Positions 10,000 to 19,914 of a stretch of DNA of 64,000 nt are shown here, one piece after another. The stretch comes from Pseudotabrizicola alkalilacus (lineage in GTDB: Bacteria > Pseudomonadota > Alphaproteobacteria > Rhodobacterales > Rhodobacteraceae). A program made the position numbers and the translations under genes. Where the stretch lies: positions 62,001-126,000 of the forward strand of contig NZ_QWEY01000007.1 in the NCBI RefSeq assembly GCF_003443995.1, in the 5' to 3' direction. The first letter of the stretch is position 1. Each line of letters starts with the position of its first letter. Under the pieces are notes generated by a model. That model was not told the DNA's origin, searched no databases, and worked only from the letters and a program-made list of their open reading frames with translations.

Positions 10000-10904
10000 G
10001 ACGCATCCTCCACGATCCAGGCGCAAAGCTGCGGGAACGGCATCCCCATATGCGCCGCCTGTTCTGGTGACAGCGAAGTGGGCGTCATCCCGGGCTGGGT
10101 ATTGGTTTCCAGCAGGATCAGCCCATCCAGCCCCTTGGTCTCGTCCCAGCGCATATCAGTCCGGCTCAGCCCCCGGCACCCCAACGCCCGATGCGCGCGC
10201 AGGGCATAGTCCAGACAAGCCGCCTCGATCTCGGCCGGAATATTGGCCGGAACTTCATGGCGGCTGCCACCGGGTTTGTATTTGGCATCATAATCATACC
10301 AGCCGTCGGTCAGGATATCGGTCACGCACAGCGCCCGGTCGTCCATCACCGAAATCGAAAACTCGCGGCCCGGCGCATAGGCCTCGACCATCACCTGTTC
10401 CGGCATTGCCGCCGCCAGACGCGGCGCATTGCTGCCCGGATGCACGATATACACCCCGACTGACGAGCCTTCGTTGTTCGGCTTGACCACATAGGGCGGC
10501 GGCAGCACATGCCCCGCCTCGACCGCATCGCGCGACACGATCACCGACTCCGCCACCGGCAGACCCGCAGCGCGGTAGACATCCTTGGTCCGCTGCTTGT
10601 CCATCGCCAGCGAAGACGCCAGCACGCCAGAATGCGTGTAAGGAATCCGCAACCATTCCAGCAGACCCTGAACACAGCCGTCTTCGCCCCAGCGGCCATG
10701 CAGGGCGTTGAACACGACGTCAGGTTTGATTTCACTCAGCCGTGCGGGCAGGTCCGGGCCAGCATCGACCTCAACCACGTCATATCCCGCCTCGCGCAGC
10801 GCAAGCCCACAGGCTTTGCCTGTGGACAAGGAAACCTCCCGCTCAGCGGATGGCCCACCCATGATAACCGCCACGCGGGACACCTTGCCAGATGTACCCG
10901 CCAT
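9987..10904 (-). CDS. ddl: D-alanine--D-alanine ligase
   Basis: Ddl is a cytoplasmic ATP-grasp ligase that joins two D-alanines for the peptidoglycan pentapeptide. The 305-residue product shows the N-terminal [16 protein letters not shown] motif (residues 11-26), [16 protein letters not shown] (about 66-81), the ATP-grasp lysine/glycine region [16 protein letters not shown], and the C-terminal metal/substrate segment [17 protein letters not shown], where the asparagine and glutamates bind magnesium. It starts 61 bp after murB and overlaps ftsQ. Confidence 0.96.
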   Translation of the reverse strand: MAGTSGKVSRVAVIMGGPSAEREVSLSTGKACGLALREAGYDVVEVDAGPDLPARLSEIKPDVVFNALHGRWGEDGCVQGLLEWLRIPYTHSGVLASSLAMDKQRTKDVYRAAGLPVAESVIVSRDAVEAGHVLPPPYVVKPNNEGSSVGVYIVHPGSNAPRLAAAMPEQVMVEAYAPGREFSISVMDDRALCVTDILTDGWYDYDAKYKPGGSRHEVPANIPAEIEAACLDYALRAHRALGCRGLSRTDMRWDETKGLDGLILLETNTQPGMTPTSLSPEQAAHMGMPFPQLCAWIVEDASCNR

Positions 10905-10965
10905 TTACTGCCTCTCGGGTCACATTTCGGACCCTTATTCTTGTTATTTTGCGGCCAGTTGGCTG

Positions 10966-11886
10966 TTACGCTTCGCCGATCCGCATGATTTCCCACTCTA
11001 ACGTGATCCCGCTGGTTTGGAAAACCTTTTTTCGCACCTCTTCGCCCAGATTTTCCAGATCAGCGGCAGTTGCGCCACCGGCGTTGATCAGGAAGTTCGA
11101 GTGCATCCGGCTCATCTGCGCACCGCCAAGCGTCGCACCGCGCATTCCGGCGTCATCAATGACTTTCCAGGCCTTCAGCTCATGGCTGTCATCCGCCCGC
11201 CCGGTCGAAGAATGCCCGACCGGATTACGAAAAGTTGATCCGGCGCTGCGCTCTTTGGTCGGCTGGCTGGCGTCACGTTTGGCAAGCTGCTCCTCCATCC
11301 GCTGCTGCAACGCTGCCGGATCCCCGGCAGGCGCGCGGAACGTCGCACTCACCACCACTGCCCCTTCGGGCAGGTCCGATTGCCGGTAGCGCAACTTCAG
11401 CGCAGCGGCGGGCAGCACCTCCACCCGGCCCTCCCGCGTGACGATCCGCACCTCTTGCAGCACATCGGCGACATAAGAGCCATAGCACCCGGCGTTCATG
11501 CGCACCGCGCCGCCGATACTGCCCGGAATGGTGCGCAGAAAGGTCAGGTCCAGCCCCGCTTCCGCCGCGCGGCGTGCCACATGCGCATCCAGCGCCGCCG
11601 CCCCCGCCGTCACCCGGTCGCCGTCAATTGCAATGCCATTAAAGCCACGACCCAACCGGATCACCACCGCCCGCAACCCGCCATCGCGCACGATCAGGTT
11701 CGACCCGACGCCTATCGGGAACACCGCCACATCGCCGGGCAAGTCCGCCAGAAATGCCGCCAGATCCGACTCATCCGCAGGCTGGAACAGCCAGTCCGCA
11801 GGCCCGCCGACGCGCAGCCAGGTCAGATCCGCCAGGGGTCGATTGGGAGTCAGGGTGCCGCGGGGGGTGGGAAGGGTCTGGGTCAT
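10966..11886 (-). CDS. murB: UDP-N-acetylenolpyruvoylglucosamine reductase
   Basis: MurB uses FAD and NADPH to reduce UDP-GlcNAc-enolpyruvate to UDP-MurNAc. The start is taken at 11886 ([10 protein letters not shown]), which gives 306 residues; the frame is open further upstream to 11994, but those residues cross the upstream terminator and do not resemble MurB. Landmarks are [16 protein letters not shown], the FAD loop [28 protein letters not shown] and the catalytic serine region [13 protein letters not shown]. It begins the murB-ddl-ftsQ-ftsA-ftsZ transcript, about 50 bp after a terminator, so its promoter must be compact or transcription reads through. Confidence 0.94.
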   Translation of the reverse strand: MTQTLPTPRGTLTPNRPLADLTWLRVGGPADWLFQPADESDLAAFLADLPGDVAVFPIGVGSNLIVRDGGLRAVVIRLGRGFNGIAIDGDRVTAGAAALDAHVARRAAEAGLDLTFLRTIPGSIGGAVRMNAGCYGSYVADVLQEVRIVTREGRVEVLPAAALKLRYRQSDLPEGAVVVSATFRAPAGDPAALQQRMEEQLAKRDASQPTKERSAGSTFRNPVGHSSTGRADDSHELKAWKVIDDAGMRGATLGGAQMSRMHSNFLINAGGATAADLENLGEEVRKKVFQTSGITLEWEIMRIGEA

Positions 11887-11933
11887 CCCTCTAGCTACCC
11901 GCGCCCTGGCCCCAATGACAAGACCCGGCACAT

Positions 11934-11965
11934 ATGAAAACGGGCGCAGCAATGTGCTGCGCCCG
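11934..11965 (-). terminator. Rho-independent terminator after the PRC-barrel gene
   Basis: A perfect 11-bp stem (CGGGCGCAGCA at 11941-11951, TGCTGCGCCCG at 11955-11965) is followed on the minus strand by TTTTC. It lies 63 bp after the PRC-barrel stop and just upstream of murB. Confidence 0.85.
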
Positions 11966-12027
11966 CCTCGGGCCGTAGATACAATCAGACTCACAGATAC
12001 ACAGTCAGCCTTTCGCGTTAGTGCGCC

Positions 12028-12411
12028 TTACAGCCAGTAAGGGGCCACACCATAGTATTCGTGGCTGCGCTGCTGCCAGTCGCGGTTTTCACGCCAGCTT
12101 GCGTCCTGTTTCGGCGCATTCTCAAGCTGCTCTTTGGTCAGGTCAGTGACATAGCCTTCACGCGCCGTGTCGTAGTTCAGCTTGCCGAACGGGATGGCGT
12201 GGTGATCGCTGCCAATTCCCAGAAAGCCGCCGAATTCCAGCACGCCATACACGGCTTTACCCGAAGACGTGTCGATCATCACATCGTCAATATGGCCCAG
12301 CTCATCCCCAGCCGGGCTATAAACGCGGGTGCCCTGAATGGTTTTGCCAGAAATCAATGAATTTCCGGCCGCACGGGTCGACGTGGTGTCAGCATAGGTT
12401 TGGGTTTGCAT
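12028..12411 (-). CDS. PRC-barrel domain protein
   Basis: This 127-residue protein has one PRC-barrel domain, a small beta fold found in photosynthetic reaction-centre H subunits, RimM and stand-alone stress-related proteins. The barrel covers about residues 18-90 (ISGKTIQGTRVYSPAGDELG, then IDDVMIDTSSGKAVYGVLEF and the HHAIPFGKLNYD strand). A charged C-terminal tail is rich in Trp, Gln and Tyr. The start at 12411 has an ideal AGGAGG Shine-Dalgarno about 7 nt upstream. It is divergent from the small membrane protein gene at 12644 across a 232-bp promoter region. It lies inside the dcw cluster between murC and murB, yet has its own terminator, so it is likely a separate unit. Confidence 0.85.
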   Translation of the reverse strand: MQTQTYADTTSTRAAGNSLISGKTIQGTRVYSPAGDELGHIDDVMIDTSSGKAVYGVLEFGGFLGIGSDHHAIPFGKLNYDTAREGYVTDLTKEQLENAPKQDASWRENRDWQQRSHEYYGVAPYWL

Positions 12412-12643
12412 CGCAAGTCCTCCTTTTACGCAGACGCGGCCAAGGGTGGCCATCTGTCTGCCAGATGCTAGGTAAACAACCGAACCGCTCAGAGGTTCCA
12501 GCTTTCCTGTGCTTTCCCCGAAGTCAGGGTCATTCTTCCCATTCAAAGACAAATCACCCGGTTTCCCCGGAACCCCTCCGCACAACGCGGCGTTGTCGTT
12601 GAAGATAAATTCAAAAGTACAATCAGAAGCAAAGGAGAAAGCC

Positions 12644-12943
12644 ATGGCCTTCCCATACTTGCGTTCCACCGTTGTTCCGCTTGCCGTCGGTTGCTTTGCC
12701 GGTGTCGCCGTCATCGCCGGCCTGACTGCAGGGCTGTACGGCTGGCAGCTCTTTGCCGTTGCAGGCATCATCGGCCTTGCCGGGGGCATTCCCTTCGGGT
12801 TGTGGAGCACCCGGCGCATGCGCGCCACCACGCCACTTCCGCGCCCAGAAAGCCCGACGATGGACCCCAGCGCCTCGATTCGCGAAGTTGACCCGCGCCG
12901 CGCCGAACCCTACCCCCCGGCCCCGGATCAGGGGCGGGCATAA
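12644..12943 (+). CDS. Small membrane protein of unknown function (99 aa)
   Basis: The ATG at 12644 follows AAAGGAG. The product has two adjacent hydrophobic segments (about residues 10-28 and 32-51, containing AVGCFAGVAVIAGLTAGLYG and AGIIGLAGGIPFGLW), then an Arg-rich turn (STRRMRATT) and a Pro/acidic cytoplasmic or periplasmic tail of about 40 residues. I do not recognise the family. It diverges from the PRC-barrel gene, and the two may share regulation. It ends 15 bp from DUF2484, which comes from the other direction. Confidence 0.65.
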   Translation: MAFPYLRSTVVPLAVGCFAGVAVIAGLTAGLYGWQLFAVAGIIGLAGGIPFGLWSTRRMRATTPLPRPESPTMDPSASIREVDPRRAEPYPPAPDQGRA

Positions 12944-12945
12944 CG

Positions 12946-12970
12946 CAAAACCGGCGGATCACTCCGCCGG
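12946..12970 (-). terminator. Rho-independent terminator spanning the DUF2484 stop codon
   Basis: CCGGCGGA (12951-12958) and TCCGCCGG (12963-12970) form an 8-bp stem with loop TCAC; on the minus strand TTTT follows. The DUF2484 stop codon (12959-12961) sits in the loop. This ends the upstream dcw transcript and probably also acts on the convergent small gene. Confidence 0.8.
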
Positions 12971-13216
12971 GGTGCCGTTCCGTCCCTTCAGCCAGCGCCA
13001 GAAGTGGATCAACGGCCAGCGCAACACGCTGGCCCCCGCCGCCAGTATCACCAGTCCCCAGATAGGGCCGCTTTGCGCGGTGACCCAACCGACCAGCGGG
13101 ATGCCGATGGCGATCAGCACATAGGCCGCGCGCCAGTGGTGATCCTTGCTGGGAAACATGGCGATGACATTTGCCACCACCAGCCACAACAGCGCGGCTG
13201 TCAGCGCCGGGGTCAT
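12959..13216 (-). CDS. DUF2484 family small membrane protein
   Basis: The start at 13216 overlaps the end of murC by 4 bp, giving 85 residues. The protein has about three hydrophobic segments ([56 protein letters not shown]) and a basic C-terminus ([10 protein letters not shown]). This size, topology and position next to murC match DUF2484, a family found in Rhodobacteraceae dcw clusters. Its function is not known. The tight coupling suggests an envelope role, which is inference. Confidence 0.8.
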   Translation of the reverse strand: MTPALTAALLWLVVANVIAMFPSKDHHWRAAYVLIAIGIPLVGWVTAQSGPIWGLVILAAGASVLRWPLIHFWRWLKGRNGTPAE

Positions 13217-14625
13217 GCCGCTTTCCCGACCAGCTTGGCGGGCAGGTTGTTGGCCCAGGTGCTGATCGTACCGGCCCCAAGGCACACAAAGATATCGCCC
13301 GGCCGCGCCTGTTCGCGGAACAGCCGCGCCAGATCGGCCTCATCCATCACCGCGCGGGCGTGGCGATGGCCATGGGCAATCAGCCCGGCCACCAGATCAT
13401 CGCGACTGGCCCCCGGAATTGGCTCTTCTCCTGCCGCGTAAACCTCTGAAATCGCAACCACATCTGCCTCGTTAAAGCAGGTGCAGAAATCTTCGAACAG
13501 GCTCGACAACCGGCTGTATCGGTGCGGCTGATGCACCGCGATCACCCGACCCTTGGTCGATTGCCGCGCCGCGCGCAGCACCGCCGCGATTTCGACCGGG
13601 TGGTGGCCGTAGTCGTCGATGATGGTCACGCCATTCACCTCGGCCACTTTGGTAAAGCGTCGGTTGACCCCGGCGAACCCGGCCAAAGCCTCGCGGATCT
13701 CGTCCTTCTTCATCCCCAGATGCCGGGCCACCGCAATCGCCGACAACGCGTTCGACACGTTGTGATCGCCGGGCATCGGCAGCACGCAACCTTCAATTTT
13801 CGAACCTTCGTCCTCGTTGTTCAGCAGCACATCGAACAAGGCGCTGCCATTTTCGAACCTCAGGTTCACCGCCCGCACATCGGCCTGCGCGTTGAAGCCA
13901 AAGGTCACGATCCGACGATCCGCCACCCGGCCCACCAGCGCCTGCACCTCGGCATGATCGGTGCAACACACCGCCAGCCCGTAAAACGGAATGTTCGACA
14001 CGAAATCGAGGAAGCCTTTGCGCAACGCGTCAAAGCTGCCCCAATGCTCCATATGCTCGGGGTCGATATTGGTGACAATCGCAATCGTCGCCGGCAGGCG
14101 GTTGAACGAGCCGTCAGACTCGTCCGCCTCCACCACCATCCACTCGCCAGCCCCGGCGCGGGCATTGGACCCATAAGAATGGATCACCCCGCCGTTGATG
14201 ACGGTCGGATCAAACCCGCCCTTGTCCAGCAGCGTCGCCACCATCGTCGTCGTGGTGGTCTTGCCATGCGTGCCCGCGACCGCAATGTTGGACCGCATCC
14301 GCATCAGTTCCGCCAACATCTCGGCCCGGCGCACCACCGGCAACTTGCGCCGCCGCGCCTCTTCCAGCTCCGGATTGCCCTTCTTGATGGCCGAAGAAAT
14401 CACGATCACCGCAGCAGCGCCGATATTCTCCGCCGCCTGCCCCTCAAAAACCGTGGCGCCCAGCGACACCAGCCGGTCGGTAATCTTGCTGGCCTTGGAA
14501 TCCGACCCCTGCACGGTATAGCCCAGCGTCATCAGAACTTCGGCAATGCCTGACATGCCAATGCCGCCGATCCCGACAAAATGGATCGGCCCCAGTTCAA
14601 GGGGAAGTTTTGTGGCCGCATTCAT
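13213..14625 (-). CDS. murC: UDP-N-acetylmuramate--L-alanine ligase
   Basis: MurC adds L-alanine to UDP-MurNAc, the first of the Mur ligase steps in the cytoplasm. The 470-residue product has the N-terminal UDP-binding Rossmann motif [16 protein letters not shown] (residues 16-31), the ATP-binding loop [11 protein letters not shown] (118-128), the central-domain [11 protein letters not shown] and [11 protein letters not shown] motifs, and the C-terminal domain with [11 protein letters not shown] and HQPHRYSR. It overlaps murG by 4 bp and DUF2484 by 4 bp. Confidence 0.97.
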   Translation of the reverse strand: MNAATKLPLELGPIHFVGIGGIGMSGIAEVLMTLGYTVQGSDSKASKITDRLVSLGATVFEGQAAENIGAAAVIVISSAIKKGNPELEEARRRKLPVVRRAEMLAELMRMRSNIAVAGTHGKTTTTTMVATLLDKGGFDPTVINGGVIHSYGSNARAGAGEWMVVEADESDGSFNRLPATIAIVTNIDPEHMEHWGSFDALRKGFLDFVSNIPFYGLAVCCTDHAEVQALVGRVADRRIVTFGFNAQADVRAVNLRFENGSALFDVLLNNEDEGSKIEGCVLPMPGDHNVSNALSAIAVARHLGMKKDEIREALAGFAGVNRRFTKVAEVNGVTIIDDYGHHPVEIAAVLRAARQSTKGRVIAVHQPHRYSRLSSLFEDFCTCFNEADVVAISEVYAAGEEPIPGASRDDLVAGLIAHGHRHARAVMDEADLARLFREQARPGDIFVCLGAGTISTWANNLPAKLVGKAA

Positions 14626-15722
14626 TGCGGGGCTCCTTCTGCGAGGGCTTCGACAAGCGCCACCAGACGTTCGGTGGCATCGGGACGACCCTGCGACAAG
14701 GCATTGGCGGCCATCCGGTTGGCGGCGTCGGGTTGCGACAGCACCGCCGCCATGTGGCCGCTGAGGCTTTCCGCGTCAAGCACCTTTTCCGGGATCACAA
14801 TTGCGGCATCCGCCGCCGCCAGCCCGCGCGCATTGGCGGCCTGATGGTCGCCGGTCGCCGCCGCATAGGGGATCAGGATCGCCGGACGCCCGATCACCGA
14901 AATGTCAGCAATCGACGACGCCCCCGCGCGCGAGATCACCAGCTGCGCCTCTGACAAGCGCGCCGGAATGTCGCTGAAAAACGGCTTCACCTCGGCCCGG
15001 ATGCCCGCCTGCGCATAGGCGTCCACCACGCGGTCCAGATCCTCGGCCCGCGCCTGATGCGCCACGCGCAGATTGCGCCGGATCGCATCGGGCAGCATCG
15101 CCACCGCCACCGGCACCACCTCCGACAAGATCCGCGCGCCCTGTGATCCGCCGATCACCACCAAAGACATCGGATAGTCGCCGGGCGCGATATACCCCGC
15201 CCCTGCCCGGTCCAGCACCGCCAGCCGCACCGGGTTGCCGGTATGCACGCCGGTCACCCCTTCGGGCAGGTCGGTGGGCCAGGTGCCGCAGGCCACGGTG
15301 TCGACCCGGGGCGCAAACAGCTGATTGACCCGCCCCAGCACCCCGTTCTGCTCATGGATCATCCGCGGCCGCCGCAACACCCAGGCGGCCGCCAGCGCCG
15401 GGATCGTCGGATAACCGCCGAACCCCACCACCACCGCAGGCCGGTCGCGAATCTGCGCCACCACCGCCCCCAGCACACCGCCCGCGATGCGGAACGGCAC
15501 AGCAGCCTTGGCCAGCACACCACCGCGCGCAAAGGTGGCCGAGGCCACCTGCTCCACCGCCACCACATGCGGAAAACCGCCCGCATAGCGCGCGCCGCGC
15601 GCATCGGTCGACAGCTTCACCCGCCAGCCCCGACGCACCATCGCCTCGGCCAGCGCCTGCGCGGGGAACATATGCCCCCCGGTGCCACCGGCTGCGATCA
15701 AAAGCAGCTTTCCCTGTGCCAT
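14622..15722 (-). CDS. murG: UDP-GlcNAc:lipid I GlcNAc transferase MurG
   Basis: MurG is the membrane-associated GT28 glycosyltransferase that turns lipid I into lipid II on the inner leaflet. The 366-residue product begins with the glycine-rich loop [15 protein letters not shown] (residues 10-24), has a second loop [17 protein letters not shown] in the middle and the donor-binding region [23 protein letters not shown] (about 271-293). It overlaps ftsW by 1 bp and murC by 4 bp. Confidence 0.96.
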   Translation of the reverse strand: MAQGKLLLIAAGGTGGHMFPAQALAEAMVRRGWRVKLSTDARGARYAGGFPHVVAVEQVASATFARGGVLAKAAVPFRIAGGVLGAVVAQIRDRPAVVVGFGGYPTIPALAAAWVLRRPRMIHEQNGVLGRVNQLFAPRVDTVACGTWPTDLPEGVTGVHTGNPVRLAVLDRAGAGYIAPGDYPMSLVVIGGSQGARILSEVVPVAVAMLPDAIRRNLRVAHQARAEDLDRVVDAYAQAGIRAEVKPFFSDIPARLSEAQLVISRAGASSIADISVIGRPAILIPYAAATGDHQAANARGLAAADAAIVIPEKVLDAESLSGHMAAVLSQPDAANRMAANALSQGRPDATERLVALVEALAEGAPQ

Positions 15723-16885
15723 CAGCGCCCCCTGCGGAGGATATCACCAATCTCACCTTGTGGGCGCGTGCGCGTCAAGGCCAGCAGCATCCCCACCGTG
15801 ATGCCCGCCGCAATCACCGACGACCCGCCATAGCTGACAAAGGGCAGCGTCATCCCCTTGGCGGGCAACAGCCGCACCGCCACCCCCATGTTGATCATCG
15901 CCTGCACCCCAAAGATACAGGCAAGCCCGGTGCCCGCCAGCCGGATGAACGGATCCCGCTCGCGCATCAGCCGGAACAGGCTGCGCACGACGATGGTGCC
16001 GTACAGCGCCAGAATGACCAGCACCAGAATAAGCCCGTATTCCTCGGCCGCCACTGCGATGATGAAATCGGTGTGCGCATCGGGCAGGGTCCATTTCACC
16101 TGCCCCTCGCCGACGCCGACGCCAAAAAAGCCGCCCTCCTGAATGGCGTTGGTGGCATAGCCGATCTGGCTGCGCGGGTCGATCTCGGGGTTCAGAAAGC
16201 CGTCGATCCGCCGGGCAAAGTGCTCCGAGCTTTCATAGGCGATCGTGCCACCAAAGGTGACTAGCCCCAGAATGATGCCGATCAGCGTGATCGGAGCCCC
16301 GGCCACGAAGTAGATCACCCCCCAGCCGAACAGGATCAGCGCCGCCTGACCGAAATCGGGCTGGATCGCCAGCAGCATCACCACCACAAAGGTCAGACCG
16401 AACGACACCGATTTGCCGGGCGGCCCGTTCAGATCCTGACTGGCCGCCATCATCCAGGCGACTATCACCATGAAACCGGGCTTGAGAAACTCCGACGGCT
16501 GCACCGAGGCAAAGCCAAAACTGAACCAGCGCACCGCGCCCTTGCCAAAATCGGTGCCAAAGAACGGCAGCAGCATCAGCGCCACAAAGGCCCCGGCAAA
16601 GCCGATCACGCCCAGACGGCGGATCATCACCGGCGGCATCATCGACACCCCGGCCATCGCCAGCAGCGCGATCACGCCAAACACGGCCTGTCGCTGCACA
16701 TAATAGAAATCATTCAGCCCGTTGCGGCTGGCCAGCGGCACGCTCGCGGCAAGGCCCAGCAGCAATCCGATGCCAAACAGCACCATGATGGCCGTCAGCG
16801 ACCATTTGTCGATGGTGCGCCACCAGCGGGGCAACACCGGCTCTGTCACCCGAACGGGACTGGAGCCATAGACCATTTCAGTCAT
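15722..16885 (-). CDS. ftsW: SEDS-family peptidoglycan polymerase FtsW
   Basis: FtsW is the SEDS glycosyltransferase that polymerises septal glycan strands together with FtsI. The 387-residue product has about ten hydrophobic segments and family motifs: [15 protein letters not shown], the large periplasmic loop with [42 protein letters not shown], and a C-terminal [13 protein letters not shown] motif. It follows a 690-bp gap after murD, so unlike most dcw genes here it is not directly coupled to the gene before it. Confidence 0.96.
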   Translation of the reverse strand: MTEMVYGSSPVRVTEPVLPRWWRTIDKWSLTAIMVLFGIGLLLGLAASVPLASRNGLNDFYYVQRQAVFGVIALLAMAGVSMMPPVMIRRLGVIGFAGAFVALMLLPFFGTDFGKGAVRWFSFGFASVQPSEFLKPGFMVIVAWMMAASQDLNGPPGKSVSFGLTFVVVMLLAIQPDFGQAALILFGWGVIYFVAGAPITLIGIILGLVTFGGTIAYESSEHFARRIDGFLNPEIDPRSQIGYATNAIQEGGFFGVGVGEGQVKWTLPDAHTDFIIAVAAEEYGLILVLVILALYGTIVVRSLFRLMRERDPFIRLAGTGLACIFGVQAMINMGVAVRLLPAKGMTLPFVSYGGSSVIAAGITVGMLLALTRTRPQGEIGDILRRGR

Positions 16886-17061
16886 GGGAAAACCGCCTGT
16901 AACGTCTGCTCTGCCGATTGCCCGTTTGCCGGGTCTGTCTCAAACTCTAACCAAGAACGCGCCGCAAAGCCAGCGGAAAGCTGCGCCGCGGCGCCCGACA
17001 TCGCCGCGGACGCGCCGCTCTCTTGGATTGCGCAGCCCGGCCCTCCCCTGACGCCATGGCT

Positions 17062-17090
17062 TGCCCCCTTGCCAAATACGCCCGCCGGAG
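17062..17090 (-). repeat. Dispersed repeat, copy 2 (partial)
   Basis: Read on the minus strand this gives CTCCGGCGGGCGTATTTGGC. It has the core of the family with one base change and lacks the GCAGCAAT tail. Confidence 0.5.
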
Positions 17091-17160
17091 ACATCGCCAT
17101 CGGCCCTGCAGCCCCTCGGTGGCAAGACTGCCAGAGGGCGCGCCTGTGGCTTTGGCAGAA

Positions 17161-17208
17161 CCGGGGGCCAGCCCCCGGACCCCCGGGATATTTGGAGACA
17201 GAAAATGA
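17161..17208 (+). repeat. Dispersed repeat, copy 3 (ACAGAAAATG tail)
   Basis: A CCGGGGGCCAGCCCCCGG hairpin (17161-17178) is followed by ACCCCCGGGATATTTGGAG and ACAGAAAATGA. It closely matches the copy before mraY's 3' end (19850-19902). Confidence 0.65.
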
Positions 17209-17522
17209 CAACAGGCGCATCACCGGATGCTGATCCCTATGCCCTGCCACCGCAGGATCGCGACGCAGCCCGCCACGGATCGCGCCTGCACCCTTGACCA
17301 CCAGAGGCGAGCCCGCATGCCGAACAGACCGCACGACAGGCCCAGATTGCAGCGTGATAGGGCTTCGGGCAGGCCTCCCAATCTCCCCGACACAGCGCCT
17401 GCAGAGAGCGTGAAACGCACCGCGCCCCAAGATCAATTCGTTAAAAATGCCTTAAGCCAACACAGCCAATCCCTTGATTCCAAAGGATCATACCGCGCTT
17501 CCCGCAGTGTTACATGCCCGGC

Positions 17523-17560
17523 ATTGCTGCTTGCCAAATACTCCCGCCGGAGGCTCTTCC
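17523..17560 (-). repeat. Dispersed repeat, copy 4
   Basis: Minus-strand reading GAGCCTCCGGCGGGAGTATT then TGGCAAGCAGCAAT. It begins 16 bp after the murD stop codon with the head of the repeat towards murD, the reverse of the orientation seen at most other genes. Confidence 0.7.
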
Positions 17561-17576
17561 TCAGCCCTCAGGTGCC

Positions 17577-18980
17577 TCAGCCGCCGATCAGCGCCTGCAC
17601 CTGCGCCACAAAATCGTCGCCCCGCTTTTCAAAGTTCGGGTACTGGTCAAAGCTGGCCGCCGCCGGGGCCAGCAGCACCACCTCGCCCGCCTCGGCTTCG
17701 GCCGCCGCCCGGGCCACGGCCTGCGCCATGGTCTCGCAGATCTCATGCGGGGTCTTGCCCAGCTGCAGCGCAAAGTCGCGGGCCGAATGGCCGATCAGAT
17801 AGGCCTTTACCACCGCGCCAAGGTGCGGCTGCAGCGCCGTAATCCCGCCGTCCTTGCCCATCCCGCCCGCAATCCAGCGGATGCGCGGGAACGCCTGCAA
17901 GGCCTTGGCCGCGCTGTCGACATTGGTGGCCTTGGAGTCGTTGACAAACCGCACCCCGCCGCGCTCGCCCACCAGTTGGCTGCGGTGCGGCAGCCCGGCG
18001 AACGAGCCGAACGCGCCCTCGATCATTTTCGGCGCAATCCCCAGCGCCCGGCACGCCGCATAGGCGGCACAGGCGTTCTGGTGGTTGTGGGCACCCGGCA
18101 GACCCGACACCTCGCGCAGGTCGATGCTCGCCACCTGCCGCCCCTTGCGCCATTCCGACAGGAATCCCTTGCGGGCAAAGACGCTCCAGCCGAACTGGTC
18201 CAGCTTTTGCCCCGACGAGATCCGGATCACCCGGTCGTCCTGCGGCCCCATGCCCATCTGATTGGCCAGAAACTGGCCCTCGACCTCATCCACGCCGATC
18301 ACCGCGCGGTCTGGCCCGCCCTCGGAAAACAGCCGTCGCTTGGCGGCAAAATAGCCGCCCATGCCGTGATGCCGGTCCAGATGGTCGGGCGACAGGTTGG
18401 TGAAGACCGCCACATCCGGCGTCAGCGCCCGGGCAAGGTCGGTCTGGTAGCTGGACAGCTCCAGCACCACCACCTCGCCATCCTGCGCCGGATCAATCGA
18501 CAACACCCCCTTGCCGATGTTGCCCGCCATCTGCACTGGCCGCCCCGCCACCTCCAGAATGTGGTGGATCAGCGCGGTGGTGGTGGACTTGCCGTTCGAG
18601 CCGGTCACGCAGACCACGCGCGGCATGGTCTCGAAATCATCCCAGTCCGAGGCGGCAAAGCTGCGGAAGAACAGGCCGATGTCATTGTCCACCGGCACCC
18701 CTGCCTCCAGCGCGCGGGCGAGGATCTTGTTCGGGGCGGGGTAGAGGTGCGGGATGCCGGGGCTGGTGATCAGGCTGGTCACGCCGTCAAAGGCGTTGGC
18801 CCGGCCCAGATCGGTGAGGGTGAAGCCCTCGGCCTCCGCCTTGTCGCGCGCCTCGGGGCTGTCGTCCCACAACAGCGGCTCTGCCCCGCCCGCGATCAGC
18901 GCGCGGGCGGTGGCGAGGCCGGAGCGGCCGAGGCCCAGAACGGCGACCTTTGCGCCTGCGTAGCCCTTGACTGGAATCAT
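17577..18980 (-). CDS. murD: UDP-N-acetylmuramoylalanine--D-glutamate ligase
   Basis: MurD adds D-glutamate to UDP-MurNAc-L-Ala. The 467-residue product shows the N-terminal nucleotide-fold motif [17 protein letters not shown] (12-28), the ATP loop [16 protein letters not shown] (125-140), the [11 protein letters not shown] and [11 protein letters not shown] motifs of the central domain, and [17 protein letters not shown] with [16 protein letters not shown] at the C-terminus. DUF2161 precedes it by 24 bp and the gap before ftsW follows. Confidence 0.96.
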   Translation of the reverse strand: MIPVKGYAGAKVAVLGLGRSGLATARALIAGGAEPLLWDDSPEARDKAEAEGFTLTDLGRANAFDGVTSLITSPGIPHLYPAPNKILARALEAGVPVDNDIGLFFRSFAASDWDDFETMPRVVCVTGSNGKSTTTALIHHILEVAGRPVQMAGNIGKGVLSIDPAQDGEVVVLELSSYQTDLARALTPDVAVFTNLSPDHLDRHHGMGGYFAAKRRLFSEGGPDRAVIGVDEVEGQFLANQMGMGPQDDRVIRISSGQKLDQFGWSVFARKGFLSEWRKGRQVASIDLREVSGLPGAHNHQNACAAYAACRALGIAPKMIEGAFGSFAGLPHRSQLVGERGGVRFVNDSKATNVDSAAKALQAFPRIRWIAGGMGKDGGITALQPHLGAVVKAYLIGHSARDFALQLGKTPHEICETMAQAVARAAAEAEAGEVVLLAPAAASFDQYPNFEKRGDDFVAQVQALIGG

Positions 18981-19004
18981 CTGCCGCCCCTTCTGATCTG
19001 ACCC

Positions 19005-19676
19005 TCACGGGATAGGGGAACCGGCGGCATCTGGAAAGGGGGCGGCAAGCGCTGCATGCCCGGCGGGCGACAGGCTGTAGCGGCCCTTGGCCGGGTGATC
19101 GAACCAGCCGTAGTGATTGTCCCGCAGGATCGCCCCGGCCCTGAGGATGCCGGTGGCCCTGGCAAGCGTGGCGGGGCTGGTGCCGTCTGGCAGCGCGGCA
19201 AGGGCAGCGGCGAGGCGCAGGGCATCCTGACGGTAGGCGGTCACCCGCTTCACCCTTGTGGTGCCGCCGATGTTGGGGTCGCCCTGCCGCTTGTGGAACT
19301 CGCGCAGCAGCCGCCCGGCTTTGGCCGCGTTCTTGCGCGGCTGATAGGGGGCGGGGTCGAGGTGGGGCTCGACGGTGCCCTCGCGGACGGTCAGCAGGCC
19401 GAGGCCGAGGCGGCGCAGCAGGGCGATCAGGTCGCGGTAGCGGTGGGTCCATTTGGCGGGCTGGGGTACGGCGAGGTAGACATGGTCAAACAGCCCCTGC
19501 CGCGCCACGCCCTGCAGGATCAGCGGCAGGTTGAGGGCGGTCTTGAGCTCCACGATCAGCGGCGGGTCCGGGTCACGGCAGGCCATCACATCGGCCGCAC
19601 CGACCTCGGCCTTGACGGTATATCCCTGCGCCTCAAGGAAGGCCTTGACCGGGGGGTAGAGGTCGGACTCTTTCAA
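19005..19676 (-). CDS. DUF2161 family PD-(D/E)XK-like protein
   Basis: The 223-residue product matches DUF2161, a Rhodobacteraceae family annotated as putative PD-(D/E)XK phosphodiesterases. The nuclease-like core is at the N-terminus: a helix with ESDLYPPVKAFLEAQGYTVK, an acidic residue in VGAADVMACRDPDPP, and the VELK motif (about residues 41-44), which fits the E-x-K of the fold. The C-terminal half is basic and helical, resembling a winged-helix DNA-binding region (LARATGILRAGAILRDNHYGW). It is inserted between mraY and murD on the same strand, 238 bp after mraY. Its role and any link to cell-wall synthesis are unknown. Confidence 0.8.
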   Translation of the reverse strand: MKESDLYPPVKAFLEAQGYTVKAEVGAADVMACRDPDPPLIVELKTALNLPLILQGVARQGLFDHVYLAVPQPAKWTHRYRDLIALLRRLGLGLLTVREGTVEPHLDPAPYQPRKNAAKAGRLLREFHKRQGDPNIGGTTRVKRVTAYRQDALRLAAALAALPDGTSPATLARATGILRAGAILRDNHYGWFDHPAKGRYSLSPAGHAALAAPFPDAAGSPIP

Positions 19677-19771
19677 AGGGTGCCCACTGTGTTACAGGGA
19701 TATGGAGTGAGTGATTTCAAGGGGTTGGGGGTGTGGGATTAAGGGGTTGTTAAGATTTGGGGGCAAGGGGT

Positions 19772-19789
19772 GGCGGGGTGAACCCCGCC
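19772..19789. repeat. GGCGGGG inverted repeat
   Basis: GGCGGGG (19772-19778) and CCCCGCC (19783-19789) flank TGAA and are followed by CTAC. Palindromes of this form are common dispersed extragenic elements in high-GC alphaproteobacteria; this is one copy, between mraY and DUF2161. Confidence 0.5.
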
Positions 19790-19849
19790 CTACCCGTAGG
19801 TGGCGCAAGCGCCGGAGTGTGAACGGCGGCATTTGTGGCTGGCGTTGCA

Positions 19850-19902
19850 CCGGGGGTTTCACACCCCCGGACCCCCGTGGGATATTTTCGGACAGAAAAT
19901 GA
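19850..19902 (+). repeat. Dispersed repeat, copy 5 (ACAGAAAATG tail)
   Basis: A CCGGGGGTTTC/ACACCCCCGG hairpin is followed by ACCCCCGTGGGATATTTTCG and GACAGAAAATGA. The tail ends 12 bp from the mraY stop codon. The arrangement is the same as copy 3. Confidence 0.65.
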
Positions 19903-19914
19903 GACCGGGAGGGC

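Larger units (their letters stand above)
16886..17576. other. 690-bp non-coding gap between murD and ftsW
   Basis: I find no convincing gene here. A minus-strand frame (16882-17436) ends exactly at the ftsW start, but its composition is not coding-like and it runs through repeat DNA. The stretch holds three copies of the dispersed GTATTT-type repeat (17062-17090, 17161-17208 and 17523-17560). The ftsW promoter may lie in the part near 16900. On the plus strand an ATG at 17205 opens a 30-codon frame that begins within the repeat tail and looks spurious. Confidence 0.6.

Noticed and set aside
16882-17436. 184-codon minus-strand frame ending in ATGA overlap with ftsW
   Set aside because: Its translation has irregular composition, runs through a repeat copy and shows no family features. 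I treat it as non-coding, though an eroded gene is possible.
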